Below, piece after piece: positions 60,176 to 64,000 of a stretch of 64,000 nt of DNA. This DNA comes from Cardiocondyla obscurior (taxonomy: Eukaryota > Arthropoda > Insecta > Hymenoptera > Formicidae): assembly GCF_019399895.1 (NCBI RefSeq), contig NC_091891.1, positions 930,001-994,000 on the forward strand, in the 5' to 3' direction. A model generated the notes under the pieces. It saw nothing but the letters and a program-made list of their open reading frames with translations. It was not told the DNA's origin and searched no databases. Numbering within the stretch: the first letter of the stretch is position 1; each line of letters starts with the position of its first letter. Made by a program: the position numbers and the translations under genes.

Positions 60176-63100
60176 TTATGCTTCTTCTTTTGATAGATCC
60201 ATCTCTTCGAGCAAGGCATTCTTCAGTTTGTCTTCCAGTAACGAGTTTTCCAATTGCTGCGCCTGCAGGCGAGTTTCTACCTCCATGGATACAGAGTGTA
60301 TTTCCATAACGCGAGCCTTGGTGCTCTCGCAAAACTCTGCCAGTAAACCAAATTCATCATCCAACGCACTGTCGTCTGAATCGTTCTCCAATTTATCGTA
60401 TTTTTTTCGTTTCCTCGCCGGTTCATTTAACGTGACATTCGAGTTTAATTCGTTCGTCATAAATTCTGTTAATATGGTAGATTTGAACCACCACGGTAAA
60501 GTCCGGAAGTGCTTAACGTGATTTTTGTTATAAACGACGATTTGATTCTCGTCTAGGAGGCGCACTTTCTCTTTGATAACATGTAACAGTATATGCACGA
60601 AGGATGATACTTGTAAACTGCCTGAGGTAAGAAAGAGATTGCTCAATATATCGCAAAATACAATATTGCAGTTCGAGTCGGATAGCACTTCTCTGCAATA
60701 ATTCATAATGTGTCGTCGTAGATCTTGTATATCCGTTATCGGCCATGGTGCACTGAAACCGAGAAAATAAATGACATTAATGAGTGCCTAGAATACAGAT
60801 TAAAATCAATAATAATGTCGATTACTTCTCACTTACTTCCATGGTGGTAGTATGAAACCGTTCATCGTGGTTTCCAGTTTTGCCCTGTATTCATCTCGTT
60901 TCCACACGTCGTCAAAATATTCGTAACTGCACGGCACGGTGTTGCTGCTTTTAAGGAACTTCTTTAACTCGGGAGCAAAATTCGTGTATAACATGGATTC
61001 TGGATCTAAGATTATGTCTATCAAGTGATTCACAGCCTCGTTGTGCAAGTCGATTATAAAATTTGGATCCTCCAATGCGTTAGTTAAATGTTCGTTAAAC
61101 ATGGAATCGCTCAGTATTCTGTAAATTATAAAAGCAAACCGAATATTATGACACGTTTCACTTTTTTACTGTCTTAAAATAATATTTTAATTAACATAAA
61201 GCATTTAAAAAAATATATAATCGGATAAGAATATAAATAGAAAAGTGATCTTACCTCAGCCACAATTCTTTGGACAGACAAATGTCGTATACGTTACGTA
61301 GATAATCCATTTCCAGCGGATTTTGCGGTGATTTATTTATCGTCAACCATAAAATAGTGCTTTGCGTCAAATTTAAAATAATTTTTGTCGATAAATTCTC
61401 TTCGTACATCATCGTATATTCGGATATGTAGCCAGATTCTAAGAAAGACTCTAAATTTGAAACTATACTATCGTTCTGATTTTCCAAGTCTCCGTTACCC
61501 AGGACGATAAAGGCGAGGGGTACGGGCATTAATTTGTGCCGCGATAATACTGTCCTCGTTAAACGTTTCGCAACAGATTTATAATTCTCAGAGGCATCGG
61601 CGATGAATAGAAGCGCGTCGGTGCCGACCAAGTGACGTTCGCTGATCAGGCCCTCGAAATGCCTTATGCAGACGTGCACGGTTTCGTAGGGATTTGGCCG
61701 ATAAATCTTCACGATAGGATCCATCGTAAAATTCTCGGGGTACAAATATTCGTTCATTATTTTCTTGTGGTACCACAAGACCGGCTTGTTGGCCAAGTCC
61801 GGCCAGGAGATGACGAGCTTCCAATACACATTGGGCAGGGGATCAATGTCCAGCGATCGCACGTTCTCCTTGATGCCGGCGTACACGATAGCCTCGATTG
61901 GCGCGAGAATTTCCGTCGCGATGGGTGCAACGTCTTCCGATTCGCCCCGTCGTCTTCGCATATTCTGTATCACGACCTCCTGCCCTTTCGTGTAGAGCAT
62001 CCGTGCGGTTTCCTCCACGGAATGCTTCTGCAGCCAAACCGGCGTGTCTTCCAGCGCTGCTCTCTGCCGCTTTGTTCTCGACACGTGCCGCTTCCAGACG
62101 TTAACATATTTTACAATCGCGCGGTTTTTGATCCGCTGTAACATCGCTTGTAATTTTCGCTGTCGGTCAATCTCCTCGATCAATGCCGAGTCGCACATCT
62201 CGTGCGTTACCTCGCCGATCATGTCCGTGAGAATTTTCCTGCTCAGCGTGTCGTACATTTCTATTCTCTCAATCTCCTGCCTGACAACCGCCGAACAGAT
62301 CTCGCGAGTGACCTCCATGTGCAAGCCGTTGTAAATCTCCTCCGATTGCTCCTCAATTTGTTTCATCTTCCTCGCGCGCTCCAGTTTCTCGAGCCTCGCT
62401 TTCTCAGCCACGAGTGCTTCCTCTTGAACTTTTTGTTCCCTCTTGTGAACGACACTTCGTTCCTTCGTCGCCTTATCCGTATCATCTGCGAATGTCGATT
62501 GTTGAGTAGGCACTGGAACGGGAAAATGTTTATTAGCGAATGGCGAGGGAGCGAAGGGCGTGCTATTCCTCGTAAAGATATTTCCTTCGGCACCGGAGAA
62601 TATACTCTTGTTTACGGCCATTACGAACGGTGGAACCGGCTCTGCATTACGTGATATTTCCGGCTTCGAAAACACGGATGGGCCACCCGCAAACGGATTA
62701 TCATTAAGAGTATTGCTGCCGCCGAACGTCGCTGCTTGTTGTTTCTCGTTGCTCGCAGTATCTTTATCGTTAGAATATTTTTCAGAAGTCGTTACTTTTG
62801 TCGTTACGTTAGCTCGAGTTCCAAAGTTAGCTTTGTTCCCGAATGCATTAAATTCCTTCGGTTTGGATTGACTACACGTGTCCGTTTTGAAGACGCTCGA
62901 AGTGGCCGGCTCTGAAACTGGCTGATGCTTAAACGTGTCCGCTTCGTTGCTCGCGCTCGTCGGCTGCTTCCGAGTTTGCGAGCGGCTGTCCCTGGTGATT
63001 TTATCCCGGATCGAAGTCAGCTTCGGTATCCTCTTCGTCTCCTTTTCTTCCACGAATTCGTACGGATCGTTTCGCCCCGCGGAGAAAGCGTCGACGGTTT

Positions 63101-64000
63101 GATCCGCGGCGTTGACAGACTCCGGCATCAGGTAGCCGTGCGCGTCGAAACTGTTATGCGGCTTATGATTTTTGTAAGTCTTCTCCGGCATTTTTCTACC
63201 GGCGATGCACTGTCCGATACTAAAATTCAAGTTGATCCTCTTGGACTCTATCAAGTTGCAAGCTCTTCTTTGCGCGATGTTACCCGCAGGCATGCTAAAA
63301 CTCTGACGATTCAGGAGGATGTACAGCTCGTCGTTCGACAAGTTCAATCCGGTTTGTACAGAGAAATGTATAGCTTCGTTTTCGTCCTCGAAGCCAAGAA
63401 TATCCATTAACTCGTACAACGGAAATGCGGTCGAAGTACTTCTACAGTACGCCTTCACCATTATCGAAAGAGCTTTCAATCTGATTTGGTTGAAGTACCT
63501 TAAAAGAATGCAGGCGTTCAAATAAGTCGTCTCCCGAACGAGCTTAAAAAATTTGTAGTAATTATTCGACTCCAATGAGAAGTATACTTTTACCGCGAAC
63601 TGGATTTCCGGTGACTTTTGCACGGACTTCGGCAGCTGTTGCAAATCGTACATGAAGTTACCGTTGTTTAAATTCAGCAGGACGACGTACGCTCTAAATT
63701 CCGGTTCGTTTTCGCAGGTGACGCCCATTATTCTTAAGTCATGATACATATACTTAAGCGTTTGCAAACATTTTGTCAGGTTCTCCGAATTGATTTTCTT
63801 GTCAAATACAGACGCATCCTCCGCGCAGAGTCTCTCCGAGCATACTATGTGGAATCTAGCACACTGCTCGATCAACTCAACGCTTTCCTCGCAGCACAGC
63901 TCCTGTTGCGTAATATCCTTTCTGATACCCCTCGTCCTATCCCAGAGGAAGTGATACCATTCGGCCAGATTTGTATTTTCTTGCTCGCAGAGATCCATCA
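60176..64000 (-). CDS. xmas: GANP/MCM3AP, mRNA export scaffold (xmas-like), 5' incomplete
   Basis: This is the C-terminal part of GANP (fly xmas), the scaffold of the TREX-2 complex that links transcription to the nuclear pore. Exons are 61255 to beyond the window edge, 60837-61118 and 60176-60752, giving over 1,200 residues in frame. The Sac3 domain lies at the right edge (FLWDRTRGIRKDITQQELC, VELIEQCARFHI, ENLTKCLQTLKYMYHDLR and SILVKAY-like helices). FG-like low-complexity sequence with NPFAGG-type repeats follows. A charged helix EKARLEKLERARKMKQIEEQ is next, in the place of the centrin-binding region, then a large C-terminal domain similar to the MCM3AP acetyltransferase-like part. The N-terminus lies outside the window. 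Long frames on the opposite strand are shadows. Confidence 0.95.

Noticed and set aside
61632..62141. Long plus-strand frames antisense to the GANP exon (also 62202-62654 and 62925-63410)
   Set aside because: They mirror a long real coding exon on the other strand and have no recognisable domain, splice context or promoter.

Overview
The window is eukaryotic nuclear DNA. The genes are split by short GT-AG introns, the intergenic DNA is AT-rich with many homopolymer and dinucleotide runs, and the promoters and first exons are GC-rich. The predicted proteins read as insect orthologues, for example an SGT1 without TPRs, a short Aurora B and a barren-type condensin kleisin. My best guess is a hymenopteran, possibly an ant, but nothing here fixes the species. 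Eighteen protein-coding genes are supported. For sixteen of them a complete exon chain closes in frame from ATG to stop. GANP runs off the right edge, and one unknown gene appears to carry a frame break.

Layout. 1-5 kb: Wee1 kinase (+). 6.8-8.2 kb: SLC10A7-like transporter (+). 9.5-14.9 kb: RBM26/27 RNA-binding protein (-), divergent from the SGT1 co-chaperone (+, 15.6-16.9 kb). 17.4-18.7 kb: CCDC51/MITOK (-). 19.2-22.2 kb: a gene-free composite repeat with outward-facing splice-like modules and a 460-bp palindrome. 23.5-26.8 kb: CERT ceramide transfer protein (+). 27.3-28.5 kb: repeats, including a third copy of the splice-like module. 28.7-31.6 kb: Arp2 (-). 33.2-34.0 kb: 6-pyruvoyl-tetrahydropterin synthase (+). 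35.4-37.6 kb: alkaline ceramidase (-). 38.5-39.2 kb: unrecognised gene (-). 40.1-42.1 kb: condensin kleisin barren/NCAPH (-), apparently preceded on the same transcript by a small ORF. 43.1-45.5 kb: MEIOB (-), divergent from alpha-SNAP (+, 45.9-47.5 kb). 51.0-52.5 kb: Aurora B-like kinase (+). 52.7-54.8 kb: PUS10 (-). 55.0-56.1 kb: FBXO7/nutcracker-like protein (-), divergent from UBIAD1 (+, 57.0-58.0 kb). 60.2-64.0 kb: GANP/MCM3AP (xmas-like; -, 5' incomplete).

The genes are unrelated housekeeping and cell-cycle loci. Wee1, condensin kleisin, Aurora B and MEIOB act in mitosis or meiosis. CERT and alkaline ceramidase both act in ceramide metabolism. RBM26 and GANP act in nuclear RNA handling and export. 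This is ordinary mixed gene order, not a functional operon.

The unusual parts are: (i) the inverted composite repeat between CCDC51 and CERT, whose two arms point splice donors at the two host genes; (ii) an 18-nt in-frame microexon in Arp2; (iii) a GC-AG intron in MEIOB; (iv) a probable dicistronic arrangement upstream of barren; and (v) two small unrecognised coding regions that each read through only if one base is skipped. All exon borders were deduced by eye from splice consensus and reading phase.
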